A DNA stretch of 64,000 nucleotides from Enterobacter sp. ENT03 (GCF_019218745.1 NZ_JAHUXA010000012.1:1-64000), one strand, 5' to 3'. Shown: positions 36,377 to 48,697, numbered from the stretch's first letter. The notes: a model not told the origin generated them from the sequence alone. A program made the numbers and translations.

Positions 36377-36422
36377 TGGGGCAGGGCGTCACCGTAATTT
36401 ATCGCGGTAACGCTTTGCCCCA
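36377..36422 (+). terminator. oppA-oppB intercistronic stem-loop
   Basis: TGGGGCA (36377-36383) pairs with TGCCCCA (36416-36422), with inner pairing of GGCGT/AACGC-type and ACCG/CGGT segments. There is no T-run. It probably blocks 3' exonucleases or attenuates, so that oppA is made in excess over the membrane parts. Confidence 0.65.
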
Positions 36423-36472
36423 TCGTGTCTTATTTCATCGCACACCAAGGCACAGGCCAGAAGGTACGGGCA

Positions 36473-37393
36473 ATGTTGAAATTTATTCTACGTCGTTGTC
36501 TGGAAGCAATTCCGACACTCTTAATCCTTATCACTATTTCCTTCTTTATGATGCGTCTTGCGCCGGGTAGTCCGTTTACCAGCGAGCGCGCACTGCCACC
36601 GGAAGTAATGGCGAATATCGAAGCGAAATACCATTTAAACGATCCCATCATGACGCAGTATTTCAGTTATCTGAAACAGCTGGCGCAGGGGGATTTCGGT
36701 CCGTCTTTCAAATATAAAGACTATTCCGTTAACGATCTGGTAGCTTCAAGCTTCCCGGTGTCTGCGAAATTAGGGGCAGCAGCCTTCCTTCTCGCCGTCA
36801 TTTTTGGCGTCACGGCGGGGGTTATCGCGGCACTCAAACAAAATACCAAATGGGACTACACGGTAATGGGCTTTGCCATGACCGGGGTGGTTATTCCGAG
36901 CTTTGTGGTGGCCCCGTTGCTGGTATTAATATTCGCGATCACGCTGAAATGGTTACCCGCTGGCGGCTGGAACGGTGGCGCGCCGAAATTCATGATCCTG
37001 CCGATGGTGGCATTATCACTGGCGTATATCGCCAGCATTGCGCGTATCACCCGCGGCTCAATGATTGAAGTGCTGCATTCAAACTTCATTCGCACCGCGC
37101 GCGCGAAAGGGTTACCGATGCGTCGCATTATTTTGCGTCACGCCCTGAAACCGGCGTTATTACCCGTGCTCTCATATATGGGACCGGCTTTTGTCGGCAT
37201 CATTACCGGCTCAATGGTTATCGAAACCATTTACGGTCTGCCGGGTATCGGCCAGCTGTTCGTTAACGGTGCGCTCAACCGCGATTATTCGCTGGTGCTG
37301 AGCCTGACGATCCTGGTAGGGACGTTAACTATTCTGTTCAACGCGATTGTTGACGTGCTGTACGCCGTTATCGATCCGAAAATCCGTTATTAA
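36473..37393 (+). CDS. oppB: Oligopeptide ABC transporter permease OppB
   Basis: 306 residues. Six-helix inner membrane permease with a large periplasmic loop and the BPD_transp_1 coupling region (RARGLPMRRIILRHAL-like segment near 215, here RAKGLPMRRIILRHAL). ATG 36473 gives the E. coli length and N-terminus MLKFILRRCLEAIP; the 16 in-frame codons upstream are not conserved. It pairs with OppC. Confidence 0.96.
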   Translation: MLKFILRRCLEAIPTLLILITISFFMMRLAPGSPFTSERALPPEVMANIEAKYHLNDPIMTQYFSYLKQLAQGDFGPSFKYKDYSVNDLVASSFPVSAKLGAAAFLLAVIFGVTAGVIAALKQNTKWDYTVMGFAMTGVVIPSFVVAPLLVLIFAITLKWLPAGGWNGGAPKFMILPMVALSLAYIASIARITRGSMIEVLHSNFIRTARAKGLPMRRIILRHALKPALLPVLSYMGPAFVGIITGSMVIETIYGLPGIGQLFVNGALNRDYSLVLSLTILVGTLTILFNAIVDVLYAVIDPKIRY

Positions 37394-37407
37394 CGCTGGA
37401 GTACGCC

Positions 37408-38316
37408 ATGATGTTAAGTAAGAAAAACAGCGAGGCGCTGGAAAACTTCAGTGAGAAACTCGAAGTCGAAGGGCGTAGTTTATGGCAGGATGCGCGCCGT
37501 CGCTTTATGCATAACCGCGCCGCCGTTACCAGTCTGATCGTACTGGTATTAATTGCGCTGTTTGTGGCGCTGGCCCCTGCGTTATCCCAGTTCAGCTATT
37601 TCGATACTGACTGGGGCATGATGTCCAGCGCGCCGGACATGGAATCGGGTCACTACTTTGGTACTGACTCGTCCGGACGCGATCTGCTGGTCCGTGTGGC
37701 TATCGGCGGGCGTATCTCCCTGATGGTGGGGATTGCTGCGGCGCTGGTGGCCGTGGTGCTTGGCACGTTATACGGTTCGCTTTCCGGCTATCTCGGCGGC
37801 AAAGTGGACTCCGTGATGATGCGCCTGCTGGAGATCCTCAACTCCTTCCCGTTCATGTTCTTCGTTATTCTGCTGGTGACCTTCTTCGGGCAAAACATTT
37901 TGCTGATCTTTGTCGCTATCGGCATGGTGTCCTGGCTGGATATGGCGCGTATCGTTCGTGGCCAGACCCTGAGCCTGAAACGCAAAGAGTTTATCGAAGC
38001 CGCCCAGGTTGGCGGGGTTTCCACCTTTAATATCGTCGTACGTCATATTGTGCCAAACGTGCTGGGCGTGGTGGTGGTTTACGCCTCGCTGCTGGTACCG
38101 AGCATGATACTGTTTGAATCCTTCCTGAGCTTCCTCGGCCTCGGTACGCAAGAGCCGCTGAGCAGCTGGGGCGCGCTGCTGAGTGATGGCGCGAACTCCA
38201 TGGAAGTTTCACCCTGGTTGCTGCTGTTCCCGGCGGTATTCCTGGTCGTGACCCTGTTCTGTTTCAACTTTATCGGCGATGGCCTGCGTGATGCCCTCGA
38301 CCCGAAAGATCGTTAA
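37408..38316 (+). CDS. oppC: Oligopeptide ABC transporter permease OppC
   Basis: 302 residues, same as E. coli. A long cytoplasmic N-terminus precedes the first helix near 37-57. The DppC/OppC signature [15 protein letters not shown] and the coupling region [20 protein letters not shown] are clear. It forms the channel with OppB. It begins 14 bases after the oppB stop. Confidence 0.96.
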   Translation: MMLSKKNSEALENFSEKLEVEGRSLWQDARRRFMHNRAAVTSLIVLVLIALFVALAPALSQFSYFDTDWGMMSSAPDMESGHYFGTDSSGRDLLVRVAIGGRISLMVGIAAALVAVVLGTLYGSLSGYLGGKVDSVMMRLLEILNSFPFMFFVILLVTFFGQNILLIFVAIGMVSWLDMARIVRGQTLSLKRKEFIEAAQVGGVSTFNIVVRHIVPNVLGVVVVYASLLVPSMILFESFLSFLGLGTQEPLSSWGALLSDGANSMEVSPWLLLFPAVFLVVTLFCFNFIGDGLRDALDPKDR

Positions 38317-38327
38317 GGAGCGCTGTA

Positions 38328-39341
38328 ATGAGCATGACTGAAATCGCATCGACGTCTCAGGCGCAGCACACTGCCGACATCCTGCTGGATGTCAAAGATC
38401 TGCGGGTGACGTTTAAAACCCCGGACGGCGACGTCACGGCGGTGAACGACCTTAACTTCAGCCTGAAAGCCGGTGAAACCCTGGGTATTGTGGGTGAGTC
38501 GGGTTCAGGTAAGTCGCAGACCGCGTTTGCGCTGATGGGCCTGCTGGCGTCTAACGGCGTGATCGGCGGATCGGCGAAATTTAATGGCCGTGAGATCCTC
38601 AATCTGCCAGAGCACGCGCTTAACAAATTGCGCGCTGAGCAGATTTCGATGATTTTCCAGGATCCCATGACCTCGCTGAACCCCTATATGCGGGTTGGCG
38701 AGCAGTTAATGGAAGTGCTGATGCTGCACAAAAACCTCGGCAAAGCCGCGGCTTTTGAAGAGTCAGTACGCATGCTGGATGCTGTGAAAATGCCGGAAGC
38801 GCGTAAGCGTATGCGGATGTACCCGCATGAGTTTTCTGGCGGTATGCGTCAGCGCGTGATGATCGCCATGGCACTGCTGTGCCGGCCAAAACTGCTGATT
38901 GCCGACGAACCGACCACCGCGCTGGACGTTACCGTTCAGGCGCAGATCATGACGTTGCTCAATGAGCTGAAACGCGAATTTAACACCGCGATTATCATGA
39001 TCACCCACGACCTCGGTGTGGTCGCCGGTATCTGCGATAAAGTGCTGGTGATGTACGCCGGGCGCACCATGGAGTACGGTTCGGCGCGAAATGTGTTTTA
39101 TCAGCCGGCGCACCCGTACTCCATTGGTCTGCTCAACGCCGTGCCGCGTCTGAACGCCGAAGGCGAAGCACTGCTGACCATTCCGGGCAACCCGCCAAAC
39201 CTGCTGCGTCTGCCGAAAGGCTGCCCGTTCCAGCCGCGCTGCCCGCACGCAATGGAAATTTGTCACACCGCGCCGCCGCTGGAAGAATTCGCCCCAGGCC
39301 GCCTGCGCGCCTGCTTTAAGCCGGTGGAGGAACTGGTATGA
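38328..39341 (+). CDS. oppD: Oligopeptide ABC transporter ATPase OppD
   Basis: 337 residues. Walker A GESGSGKS, signature [15 protein letters not shown], Walker [13 protein letters not shown]. The C-terminal oligopeptide-transporter extension carries a Cys motif ([14 protein letters not shown]) that may hold an Fe-S cluster in this family. It heterodimerises with OppF; the ATGA overlap couples their translation. Confidence 0.96.
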   Translation: MSMTEIASTSQAQHTADILLDVKDLRVTFKTPDGDVTAVNDLNFSLKAGETLGIVGESGSGKSQTAFALMGLLASNGVIGGSAKFNGREILNLPEHALNKLRAEQISMIFQDPMTSLNPYMRVGEQLMEVLMLHKNLGKAAAFEESVRMLDAVKMPEARKRMRMYPHEFSGGMRQRVMIAMALLCRPKLLIADEPTTALDVTVQAQIMTLLNELKREFNTAIIMITHDLGVVAGICDKVLVMYAGRTMEYGSARNVFYQPAHPYSIGLLNAVPRLNAEGEALLTIPGNPPNLLRLPKGCPFQPRCPHAMEICHTAPPLEEFAPGRLRACFKPVEELV

Positions 39342-40342
39342 ATGCGCTGACCGAAGAAAGAAAAGTCCTGCTGGAAATTGCCGATCTTAAAGTACATTTC
39401 GACATCAAAGACGGCAAACAGTGGTTCTGGCAGCCATCCAAAACCCTGAAAGCCGTCGATGGCGTGACGCTGCGTCTGTATGAGGGCGAAACCCTGGGCG
39501 TGGTGGGCGAATCCGGCTGCGGTAAATCGACCTTTGCCCGTGCCATTATTGGCCTGGTGAAAGCCACCGACGGTAAAGTGGCGTGGCTGGGGAAAGATTT
39601 GCTGGGCATGAAGCAGGAAGAGTGGCGCGACGTGCGCAGCGATATTCAGATGATTTTCCAGGATCCGCTGGCGTCGCTGAACCCGCGTATGACGATCGGG
39701 GAAATCATCGCTGAGCCACTGCGCACCTATCAGCCGAAAATTTCCCGCCAGGAAGTGCGCGAGCGTGTGAAGGCGATGATGCTGAAAGTCGGCCTTTTGC
39801 CGAACCTCATCAACCGCTACCCGCACGAGTTTTCCGGCGGTCAGTGCCAGCGTATCGGCATCGCCCGTGCGCTGATCCTTGAGCCGAAGCTGATTATTTG
39901 TGATGAACCGGTGTCGGCGCTGGACGTGTCTATCCAGGCGCAGGTGGTGAACCTGCTGCAAAAATTACAGCGTGAAATGGGGCTGTCGTTGATCTTTATC
40001 GCCCATGACCTGGCGGTAGTGAAACACATCTCCGACCGTGTGCTGGTGATGTATCTCGGTCATGCGGTAGAGCTGGGCACCTACGATCAGGTGTACCACA
40101 ATCCGCTGCACCCCTACACCAAAGCATTGATGTCGGCGGTACCGGTGCCGGATCCGGATCTGGAAAGAAACAAGCAGATCCAGTTGCTGGAAGGGGAACT
40201 GCCGTCGCCTATCAATCCGCCATCGGGCTGTGTGTTCCGCACCCGCTGTCCGATTGCCGGTCCGGAATGCGCGAAAACCCGTCCGTTACTGGAAGGGAGT
40301 TTCCAGCACGCGGTGTCCTGTCTGAAGGTAGATCCGCTGTAA
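39338..40342 (+). CDS. oppF: Oligopeptide ABC transporter ATPase OppF
   Basis: 334 residues. Walker [10 protein letters not shown], signature [15 protein letters not shown], Walker [13 protein letters not shown], and C-terminal extension with [14 protein letters not shown]. Second ATPase of OppBCDF and last gene of the operon, followed by a REP element and a strong terminator. Confidence 0.96.
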   Translation: MNALTEERKVLLEIADLKVHFDIKDGKQWFWQPSKTLKAVDGVTLRLYEGETLGVVGESGCGKSTFARAIIGLVKATDGKVAWLGKDLLGMKQEEWRDVRSDIQMIFQDPLASLNPRMTIGEIIAEPLRTYQPKISRQEVRERVKAMMLKVGLLPNLINRYPHEFSGGQCQRIGIARALILEPKLIICDEPVSALDVSIQAQVVNLLQKLQREMGLSLIFIAHDLAVVKHISDRVLVMYLGHAVELGTYDQVYHNPLHPYTKALMSAVPVPDPDLERNKQIQLLEGELPSPINPPSGCVFRTRCPIAGPECAKTRPLLEGSFQHAVSCLKVDPL

Positions 40343-40356
40343 TCGGACTAAAGCGA

Positions 40357-40401
40357 GCCCGGCGGCTTAGCGCAGGCCGGGTAAGCGCAGCGCCACCCGG
40401 C
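40357..40401. repeat. REP element after oppF
   Basis: Palindromic units GCCCGGCGGCTTAGCGCAGG and GCCGGGTAAGCGCAGCGCC with its closing ACCCGGC, the same family as 23377-23465 and 56900-56975. Confidence 0.82.
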
Positions 40402-40413
40402 AAAGAAGCAATA

Positions 40414-40441
40414 AAAAGGGCTGACAGTTGTCAGCCCTTTT
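40414..40441. terminator. Bidirectional terminator between opp and yciU
   Basis: A perfect 13-bp inverted repeat, 40414-40426 with 40429-40441 (AAAAGGGCTGACA/TGTCAGCCCTTTT). It gives U-runs on both strands and serves the convergent oppF and yciU. Confidence 0.93.
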
Positions 40442-40457
40442 CACATTAAGACGCAGA

Positions 40458-42282
<1,825 letters not shown>

Positions 42283-42421
42283 AAAAAATCCTTTTGAATG
42301 CGTGATGCCATGAGTTTACGCATAAGCATTCAACAGGCAAATAAAAACCGCTGACAAAAGCGCTGGTATGCCCCGGTCAAGGGTCTATAATGCGGGCTTC
42401 ATTATTGTAAGAGTTACCATC

Positions 42422-42595
42422 ATGAAGCGTAGTAGACCAGAAGTAGGGCGCTGGCGTATGGTCCGCCAGGCGAGCCGCCGTAAAGCGCGCTGGCTGGAAG
42501 GGCAGTCACGTCGAAATATGCGCATTCACTCGATCAGAAAATGCTTACTCAACCATCATCGTAATTCGTTGTTGTTTGCGTTCAGGGAAGTCTGA
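42422..42595 (+). CDS. yciY: Small basic protein YciY
   Basis: 57 residues: Arg-rich, starting MKRSRPEVGRWRMVRQASRR, the length and sequence type of E. coli YciY. It has no known domain or function. It is divergent from clsA and followed by a GC hairpin. The ATG at 42422 is favoured over an upstream in-frame ATG at 42368 on conservation. Confidence 0.85.
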   Translation: MKRSRPEVGRWRMVRQASRRKARWLEGQSRRNMRIHSIRKCLLNHHRNSLLFAFREV

Positions 42596-42601
42596 TCCCA
42601 A

Positions 42602-42630
42602 GGGCACCGCCAGCCGGTGCCCCCTGTTTT
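42602..42630 (+). terminator. Terminator after yciY
   Basis: GGGCACCG/CGGTGCCC stem with a 5-base loop, followed by CCCTGTTTT. Moderate quality. Confidence 0.65.
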
Positions 42631-42637
42631 CAGCGTC

Positions 42638-42934
42638 TTAAAATACTTTGCGGAACGGCTTCACCGACACCTTCTGATAGACTCCCGCCGCCACATACGG
42701 ATCGGCATCCGCCCAGGCGGTGGCTTCTTCCAGCGATGCGAATTCTGCGATCACCGTTGAGCCGGTAAAGCCTGCCGCGCCCGGTTCGTTGCTGTCCACC
42801 GCTGGCATCGGCCCGGCAGTCAGCAGACGACCTTCATCACGCAGCAATTGCAGACGGGCAAGGTGCGCCGGACGTACTGACGAGCGTTTTTCCAGCGAAT
42901 CAGCGTTATCTTCAGCGTAAATCACATAAAGCAC
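42638..42934 (-). CDS. yciI: YciI-like protein
   Basis: 98 residues from GTG (42934-42932), which has AAGGAG seven bases upstream and gives the E. coli length ([17 protein letters not shown]). A TTG two codons earlier is possible but too close to the SD. Ferredoxin-like fold of the YciI/DGPF family with conserved His/Asp pocket residues; enzymatic role unknown. E. coli has kch between yciY and yciI; here the gap is 42 bp. Confidence 0.9.
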   Translation of the reverse strand: MLYVIYAEDNADSLEKRSSVRPAHLARLQLLRDEGRLLTAGPMPAVDSNEPGAAGFTGSTVIAEFASLEEATAWADADPYVAAGVYQKVSVKPFRKVF

Positions 42935-43093
42935 GGGCAAGCTCCTTAGTTTATAAAGTCGCGAGTTACGTTAAGTGAAAGTATTCATGACTGCAACGCA
43001 AAGTTAGCGAAGGTGTTAACAACCTTGATTTACATGCGCTAATTATCTGGATTAAACCCACTAAATGCACGATCGAGGTGATGGCTTGTTGAA

Positions 43094-43112
43094 TATGATT
43101 GCTATTTGCATT
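43094..43112 (+). promoter_or_regulatory. Fur box of the tonB promoter
   Basis: The AT-rich stretch ATGATTGCTATTTGCATTT next to AAAATCGGAG is nearly the E. coli tonB Fur site. It overlaps the expected promoter about 40-55 bp before the ATG, giving iron repression of tonB. Confidence 0.75.
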
Positions 43113-43147
43113 TAAAATCGGAGCCTGGTTTTTTAACTGATACGATT

Positions 43148-43876
43148 ATGACCTCAATGACCTTTGATACACCTCGCCGCATTGCCTGGCCGACGCTGCT
43201 GTCCATTGGTGTTCACGCCGCTGTGGTGGCAGTGGTGCTCTATAGTTCCGTAAAACAGGTTATTGAACTGCCTGCGCCTTCGCAGCCTATCTCTGTCACC
43301 ATGGTTTCGCCTGCTGAACTGGAGCCGCCACAGGTGGCACCGCCACCGGAACCGGTGGTTGAGCCGGAACCTGAGCCTGAGCCAGAACCTGTTCCGGAGC
43401 CGCCCAAAGAAGCGCCGGTGGTGATCGAAAAACCGAAGCCAAAACCGAAACCTAAACCGAAGCCAAAACCAGAGAAACGTGTTGAGCAGCCGAAGCGTGA
43501 CGTGCGACCAGCTGAGCCACGCCCGAGCGCGCCGGTACAGAGTTTAGCCCCGCGTCCGACGACCACGCCGGCTCCGGCACAAAGCCGACCGGTCAATAAC
43601 GCCCCGGCCGGACCGCGCGCCATCAGCCGTAGCGATCCGCAGTATCCGACACGCGCACAGACGCTGCGTATTGAAGGTCGTGTAAGGGTTAAGTTTGACG
43701 TCACATCCGCTGGCCGTGTGGAAAATGTGCAGATAATCGACGCCACGCCGCGCAATATGTTTGAGCGCGCAGTAAAAGATGCAATGCGTAAATGGCGCTA
43801 TGAGCCGGGCAAACCGGGCAACGGCATTACCGTTAACATCGTGTTCCGTATGAACGGCGGCACGTCGATGGAATAA
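43148..43876 (+). CDS. tonB: Energy transducer TonB
   Basis: 242 residues from ATG 43148; an ATG three codons on (43157) is equally plausible. The N-terminal membrane anchor (WPTLLSIGVHAAVVAVVLY) retains the functional His. It is followed by a Pro-rich periplasmic spacer of Glu-Pro then Lys-Pro repeats and the conserved C-terminal domain (RIEGRVRVKFDVTSAGRVEN, RKWRYEPG). With ExbBD it drives siderophore and B12 receptors; btuR in this window works in B12 use. Confidence 0.95.
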   Translation: MTSMTFDTPRRIAWPTLLSIGVHAAVVAVVLYSSVKQVIELPAPSQPISVTMVSPAELEPPQVAPPPEPVVEPEPEPEPEPVPEPPKEAPVVIEKPKPKPKPKPKPKPEKRVEQPKRDVRPAEPRPSAPVQSLAPRPTTTPAPAQSRPVNNAPAGPRAISRSDPQYPTRAQTLRIEGRVRVKFDVTSAGRVENVQIIDATPRNMFERAVKDAMRKWRYEPGKPGNGITVNIVFRMNGGTSME

Positions 43877-43891
43877 CCGGCCTGCGGGCAA

Positions 43892-43925
43892 AAAAAAGCC
43901 TCCCCTTCAACAGGGAGGCTTTTTT
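43892..43925. terminator. Bidirectional terminator between tonB and yciA
   Basis: AAAAAAGCCTCCC (43892-43904) pairs with GGGAGGCTTTTTT (43913-43925), serving both convergent genes. Confidence 0.94.
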
Positions 43926-43937
43926 AATGGCTGCGAT

Positions 43938-44339
43938 TCAGGACAATGTCGGCAGGGCGCGAGGTTTTCCTTCGCTGTCCACGGCCACATAGATAAACAG
44001 CGCTTCAGTGGCTTTGTAGCGCTGACCAATCGGCTCTGAGGAGACTTTCTTCACCCATACTTCTACATTGATGGTCACGGAGGTGTTGCCGCGTTTAACG
44101 CAGCGGGCATAACAGCACACCACATCACCGACGGCGACCGGGCGCAGAAAAGTCATGCCATCGACGCGCACCGTCACCACACGACCCTGGGCGATCTCTT
44201 TTGCCATGATCGCGCCGCCCATGTCCATCTGCGACATCAACCAGCCACCAAAAATATCACCATTCGCGTTGGTATCCGCAGGCATGGCCAGCGTGCGTAA
44301 AACCAGTTCTCCCTGCGGAGCATCGTTTGTTGTGGTCAT
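43938..44339 (-). CDS. yciA: Acyl-CoA thioesterase YciA
   Basis: 133 residues. Hot-dog-fold thioesterase with NANGDIFGGWLMSQMDMGG, carrying the catalytic Asn/Asp and helix of the acyl-CoA hydrolase family. It hydrolyses a broad range of short to long acyl-CoAs. It ends the yciC-yciB-yciA run; the gap to yciB is 21 bp. Confidence 0.94.
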   Translation of the reverse strand: MTTTNDAPQGELVLRTLAMPADTNANGDIFGGWLMSQMDMGGAIMAKEIAQGRVVTVRVDGMTFLRPVAVGDVVCCYARCVKRGNTSVTINVEVWVKKVSSEPIGQRYKATEALFIYVAVDSEGKPRALPTLS

Positions 44340-44360
44340 TATTTTCTCACTGTATACGCG

Positions 44361-44900
44361 TCAGGATTTATCTTCAGTCGGCATGTGGCGGTAAATATAA
44401 ATTCCGCTCAGCAAGGTGAAAATCAGCGTTAAGGCCGACAGGCCAAACACTTTAAAGTTAACCCAGATATTTTGCGGCAACCAGAACGCGATATAAATAT
44501 TCGCCAGTCCGCACAGAATAAAGAACACCGCCCAGGCGATATTCAGTTTCGACCAGACGTGCTGCGGCAGGGTGAGTTCTTTACCCAGCATGCGCTGGAT
44601 CAGCGGCTTTTTCATTACCCACTGGCTGAATAACAGCGCGCCGGCGAACAGCGCATAAATCACCGTCACCTTCCATTTAATAAATTCATCGTTATGGAAG
44701 AACAGCGTTAAGCCGCCAAATACCGCCACCAGTACAAAGGTAATCAGCGCCATTTTTTCCACTTTGCGATAACGCACCCAGCTGTAGATTAACACTACTG
44801 CGGTGGCGACGATCAGCGCGGCGGTTCCGGCATAAATGTCGTACAGCTTATAAAACGCGAAAAAGACAATCAGCGGCAGAAAATCAAGAAACTGCTTCAT
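44361..44900 (-). CDS. yciB: Inner membrane septation-type protein YciB
   Basis: 179 residues, five predicted membrane helices (IspA/YciB family; [19 protein letters not shown] at the N-terminus, same length as E. coli). Homologues act in envelope maintenance and cell division. It sits between yciC and yciA in one probable operon. Confidence 0.94.
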   Translation of the reverse strand: MKQFLDFLPLIVFFAFYKLYDIYAGTAALIVATAVVLIYSWVRYRKVEKMALITFVLVAVFGGLTLFFHNDEFIKWKVTVIYALFAGALLFSQWVMKKPLIQRMLGKELTLPQHVWSKLNIAWAVFFILCGLANIYIAFWLPQNIWVNFKVFGLSALTLIFTLLSGIYIYRHMPTEDKS

Positions 44901-44951
44901 TCTTTAATTCCGATAGTAATACCCGTCGACGTGAAGGCCGACGGGTGAATG

Positions 44952-45695
44952 TTAAGGACGGATCAGCATATAGAGGCGGAAAAGATAAATCAGCAGCACG
45001 GCAGAGATTAAGTTACTCACCGTGTTCGCCACTACGGCGCCAACGGTTGGCGTCAGGGCGGCAAAGCTTGAGGCAACCATCAGCAGCACGGTTTTTGCCA
45101 ATAGCCAGCCGACAATCGCCGGTGCGACCAGACGCATATTCGCCCAGGCCAGGCGCATGCTGGTACGCAACGCGGCGAAGACACCCATTTTCTCCTGCAC
45201 CAGCATGATCGGCGCAAACGACAATACGATGGCCAGCAGCACGCCCGGCACGACAATCATCATAATGCCCACCTGCACCAGCAGGGTGGTGATGAAAATC
45301 AGCGCGAACAGCTTCGGCAGCACCGGAGCGCTGGCGCCAATGGCCCGCAGGGCGCTGACGCGCTGTCCGGCAGAAATCAGCTGGATCATCAGCAGTACAC
45401 CACCCGCCAAAATGGCGTTACCGATAAGCCCGGAGAACGTTGAGGCCGCCGACGCGCGCAGCAGAACCTGTTGCTGCTCAGGGGTCATATTTTGCACCAG
45501 TTCCATCAGGCCGACGCTACCGGACAGATTATCGCCCTCGCTCAAAATCGACAGTTGTTCCTCACTGGGCGAAAAAACATGACCAAGCATCACCGTGATA
45601 AATGCACATAACAACGCGATCAGCAGAATAGTAACGAACTGATTACGAAAAAAATTTCCCGTGTCACGGTAAACGGACTTCGCCGTGATAGACAT
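44952..45695 (-). CDS. yciC: UPF0259 membrane protein YciC
   Basis: 247 residues, about six hydrophobic segments, with a short cytoplasmic N-terminus ([20 protein letters not shown]). Role in envelope integrity inferred from E. coli, where its defect is aggravated by loss of yciB. First gene of yciCBA and divergent from ompW. Confidence 0.93.
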   Translation of the reverse strand: MSITAKSVYRDTGNFFRNQFVTILLIALLCAFITVMLGHVFSPSEEQLSILSEGDNLSGSVGLMELVQNMTPEQQQVLLRASAASTFSGLIGNAILAGGVLLMIQLISAGQRVSALRAIGASAPVLPKLFALIFITTLLVQVGIMMIVVPGVLLAIVLSFAPIMLVQEKMGVFAALRTSMRLAWANMRLVAPAIVGWLLAKTVLLMVASSFAALTPTVGAVVANTVSNLISAVLLIYLFRLYMLIRP

Positions 45696-46005
45696 GCCCT
45701 CTCCTTGAGTTAAGCAGGTGTTTATTCAGGGGGGCGATTGTACCCTGGTTGACCCGCAAGTGGCAGCATCAAGGGACGTATGGAAAAGCATATCTTTGTA
45801 AAGCGGGAGTAAGGGTTGCCGGATACGCACAAAAGGTAAAAATTGATCCAGACCGGTAAAAGCCGTTTTGCAGGAATGAGCCATAAAATTAATCCAGATC
45901 AACAAAGGTTAAATTATTGGTTTAAATGTGATCTGTGACAGATCACTTTCTACTTCGATGTGGGTATATTCACCGCGCAAATAAAACCACATCAAAGGAG
46001 TGGAG
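45696..46005 (+). promoter_or_regulatory. ompW control region with FNR-like box
   Basis: TTAATCCAGATCAA at 45889-45902 matches the FNR consensus TTGAT-N4-ATCAA at all but one position. A palindrome GTGATCTG-TGA-CAGATCAC lies at 45928-45946. E. coli ompW is FNR-activated and nitrate-responsive. The ompW SD (AAAGGAG, 45994-46000) closes the region. The yciC promoter must lie on the left side. Confidence 0.65.
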
Positions 46006-46641
46006 ATGAAAAAGTTAGCTTTGGCAGCGCTGGTAATGGCAGGTTTTTCCGCAAACGTTTATGCCCACGAAGCGGGTGAATTCTTTATCCGCGCCGGTTC
46101 CGCTACCGTGCGCCCGACCGAAGGCTCGGATAATGTGCTGGGCAGCCTGGGCGGTTTTAACGTTGATAACAATACCCAACTGGGCCTGACCTTTACGTAT
46201 ATGGCGACCGATAACGTTGGCGTCGAGCTGCTCGCTGCCACGCCGTTCCGTCACAAAGTGGGTACCGGGCCGACCGGCGATCTGGCGACCGTTCACCATT
46301 TACCGCCGACATTAATGGCGCAATGGTATTTTGGTGACGCCAACAGCAAAGCACGTCCTTATATCGGCGCGGGCGTCAACTACACCACGTTCTTTGATGA
46401 AAAATTCAACGACACTGGCAAAGCGGCGGGCTTGTCAGATCTGAGCCTGAAAGATTCCTGGGGTCTGGCGGGTCAGGTAGGGCTGGATTATCTGGTCAAC
46501 CGCGACTGGCTGTTGAACATGTCGGTCTGGTATATGGACATCGATACCGATGTTCGTTTCAAAGCGGGCGGTCAACAGCAGAGCGTGAATACCCGTCTTG
46601 ATCCATGGGTATTTATGTTTGGCGCAGGTTATCGATTCTGA
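46006..46641 (+). CDS. ompW: Outer membrane protein OmpW
   Basis: 211 residues. Signal peptide ending VYA, mature start HEAGEFFIRAG. Eight-stranded barrel with the family motifs NNTQLGLTFTYMATDNVGVE and the terminal Phe (FMFGAGYRF). It forms a narrow hydrophobic channel and is a colicin S4 receptor in E. coli. ATG 46006 is chosen over GTG 46000 because that codon lies inside the SD. Confidence 0.95.
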   Translation: MKKLALAALVMAGFSANVYAHEAGEFFIRAGSATVRPTEGSDNVLGSLGGFNVDNNTQLGLTFTYMATDNVGVELLAATPFRHKVGTGPTGDLATVHHLPPTLMAQWYFGDANSKARPYIGAGVNYTTFFDEKFNDTGKAAGLSDLSLKDSWGLAGQVGLDYLVNRDWLLNMSVWYMDIDTDVRFKAGGQQQSVNTRLDPWVFMFGAGYRF

Positions 46642-46651
46642 CAGGGAACAG

Positions 46652-46676
46652 GCCGCCTGATAATTCCTCAGGCGGC
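46652..46676. terminator. Hairpin between ompW and trpA
   Basis: GCCGCCTGA (46652-46660) pairs with TCAGGCGGC (46668-46676) around a 7-base loop. Only a short T-run follows on the plus strand, so termination on either side may need Rho. It marks the end of both ompW and the trp operon. Confidence 0.7.
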
Positions 46677-46684
46677 GTATGATT

Positions 46685-47494
46685 TTAGTGCGGTAAGGTT
46701 GCGGCTTTCAGACCCTGAACAAAGGCTTTCAGCTCCGCCAGCATGGCGCTGGAATTATCGAGATTTTTCTCGATAATTTTCACAATGGCCGAGCCGGAGA
46801 TCGCCCCGGCAGCACCGGCGTCCAGCGCAGCCGTCACCTGCGCCGGGGACGAAATACCAAATCCCTGTAATGCCGGCGCGGCATTATATTCACGCAGTTT
46901 ATCCACCAGATGATTCAGCGGCAGCGCGGTGCCATTCTCTGATCCAGTCACCCCGGCACGGGACAGCAGGTAGGTATAGCCGCGACCATAAGAGGCGATC
47001 TGGCGCAGCAGGTCATCATCAGCATTCGGCGGGCAGATAAAAATCGGTGCCACGTTGTGGCGCAGCGCCGCCTGACGGAACGGGGCAGACTCCTCCACCG
47101 GCACATCCGCCACCAGCACAGAATCCACACCGGCTTTTTCACACTGTGCGTAAAACTCGTCAACGCCACGGCTGAATACCAGATTGGCATACATCAGCAG
47201 GCCAATCGGCATATCCGGGTATTTCTGGCGCACGGTGGTCAGAATTTCAAAGCACTGCGCCGGAGTAACGCCTGCGGCAAAAGCGCGCAGCGTGGCGTTT
47301 TGGATCGTCGGGCCGTCCGCCAGCGGATCGGAGAACGGAATACCCAGCTCAAGCGCATCTGCGCCTGCTTCGATCAGCGTGTCGATAATTTTCAGCGACT
47401 GCTCAGGAGAAGGATCACCCAGCGTCACGAAGGGAACAAACGCGCCTTCCTTGCGATCCTTCAGGCGTTTAAACAGGTTTTCATAGCGTTCCAT
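46685..47494 (-). CDS. trpA: Tryptophan synthase alpha chain
   Basis: 269 residues. TIM barrel that splits indole-3-glycerol phosphate to indole and G3P, channelling indole to TrpB. Catalytic E49 and D60 are present ([16 protein letters not shown]). Its start overlaps the trpB stop by one base. Last gene of the operon. Confidence 0.97.
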   Translation of the reverse strand: MERYENLFKRLKDRKEGAFVPFVTLGDPSPEQSLKIIDTLIEAGADALELGIPFSDPLADGPTIQNATLRAFAAGVTPAQCFEILTTVRQKYPDMPIGLLMYANLVFSRGVDEFYAQCEKAGVDSVLVADVPVEESAPFRQAALRHNVAPIFICPPNADDDLLRQIASYGRGYTYLLSRAGVTGSENGTALPLNHLVDKLREYNAAPALQGFGISSPAQVTAALDAGAAGAISGSAIVKIIEKNLDNSSAMLAELKAFVQGLKAATLPH

Positions 47495-48687
47495 TACATT
47501 TCCCCTCGCGCTTTCAGAATATCGTGAACCGTAAAGATGTCTTTATCACCACGCCCGGACAGGTTAACCACCAGCAGCTGCTCTTTTTCCGGGTTTTCGC
47601 GGATCATTTTCAGTGCATGCGCCAGTGCGTGAGAAGATTCCAGCGCCGGAATAATCCCTTCGCTGCGGCACAACAGTTTAAAGGCATCCAGCGCTTCATC
47701 ATCAGTAATCGACACATAATCCGCACGTCCGATGCTGTTAAGATGGGCATGCTGCGGGCCAACGGACGGGAAATCCAGCCCGGCAGAGATCGAATAGGAT
47801 TCTTCAATCTGGCCGTCTTCCGTCTGCATCATCGGCGATTTCATACCAAAGTAGATGCCGACACGACCATGCTTGAGCGGCGCGCCGTGCTCGCCAGATT
47901 CGATACCGTGTCCGGCAGGTTCAACGCCGATAAGCCCGACGCTGGTGTCGTCAATAAAGTCAGCAAACATGCCGATAGCGTTAGAGCCGCCGCCAACACA
48001 GGCGATCACCGCATCCGGCAGACGACCCTCTTTTTCGAGGATCTGCGCTTTGGTTTCTTCGCCGATCATGCGCTGGAATTCACGCACAATGGTCGGGAAA
48101 GGGTGCGGACCCGCGGCGGTACCCAGCATATAGTGCGCGGTATCGTAGCTGCCGGACCAGTCGCGCAGCGCCTCGTTACAGGCATCTTTCAGCGTGGCGG
48201 AACCGCTGTGTACCGGGATCACTTCCGCGCCCATCAGACGCATACGGAAGACGTTCGGCGACTGGCGCTCCACATCTTTTGCGCCCATATAGATACGGCA
48301 TTTCAGGCCGAGCAGGGCGGACGCCAGCGCTGACGCCACTCCGTGCTGTCCGGCGCCGGTTTCGGCGATGATTTCCGTTTTGCCCATTTTCTTCGCCAGC
48401 AACGCCTGACCCAACACCTGGTTAGTCTTATGCGCGCCGCCGTGCAGCAAATCTTCACGCTTGAGGTACAGCGTGGTTTTGGTGCCTGCCGTCAGGTTCT
48501 GGCATTTAGTCAGCGCCGTCGGGCGACCCGCATAGTTTTTCAGCAGGTCAGTAAACTGCGCCTGGAATTCAGGATCTTTTTGCGCGTTAACAAAAGCTTC
48601 TTCAAGCTGACGCAGGGCGGGCATCAGGATCTGCGGCACGTACATACCGCCAAACTCGCCGAAATAGGGATTCAGTAATGTTGTCAT
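47494..48687 (-). CDS. trpB: Tryptophan synthase beta chain
   Basis: 397 residues, the E. coli length, from ATG 48687 ([14 protein letters not shown]). PLP-dependent; condenses indole with serine. The PLP lysine is K87 ([11 protein letters not shown]); the phosphate-binding Gly loop is VGGGSNAIG. It lies 10 bases after the trpC stop; the upstream frame extension overlaps trpC. Confidence 0.97.
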   Translation of the reverse strand: MTTLLNPYFGEFGGMYVPQILMPALRQLEEAFVNAQKDPEFQAQFTDLLKNYAGRPTALTKCQNLTAGTKTTLYLKREDLLHGGAHKTNQVLGQALLAKKMGKTEIIAETGAGQHGVASALASALLGLKCRIYMGAKDVERQSPNVFRMRLMGAEVIPVHSGSATLKDACNEALRDWSGSYDTAHYMLGTAAGPHPFPTIVREFQRMIGEETKAQILEKEGRLPDAVIACVGGGSNAIGMFADFIDDTSVGLIGVEPAGHGIESGEHGAPLKHGRVGIYFGMKSPMMQTEDGQIEESYSISAGLDFPSVGPQHAHLNSIGRADYVSITDDEALDAFKLLCRSEGIIPALESSHALAHALKMIRENPEKEQLLVVNLSGRGDKDIFTVHDILKARGEM

Positions 48688-48697
48688 GCTTGTTTCC

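Noticed and set aside
45928-45946. CRP site upstream of ompW
   Set aside because: TGTGA and TCACT half-sites are 11 bases apart instead of the required 6.
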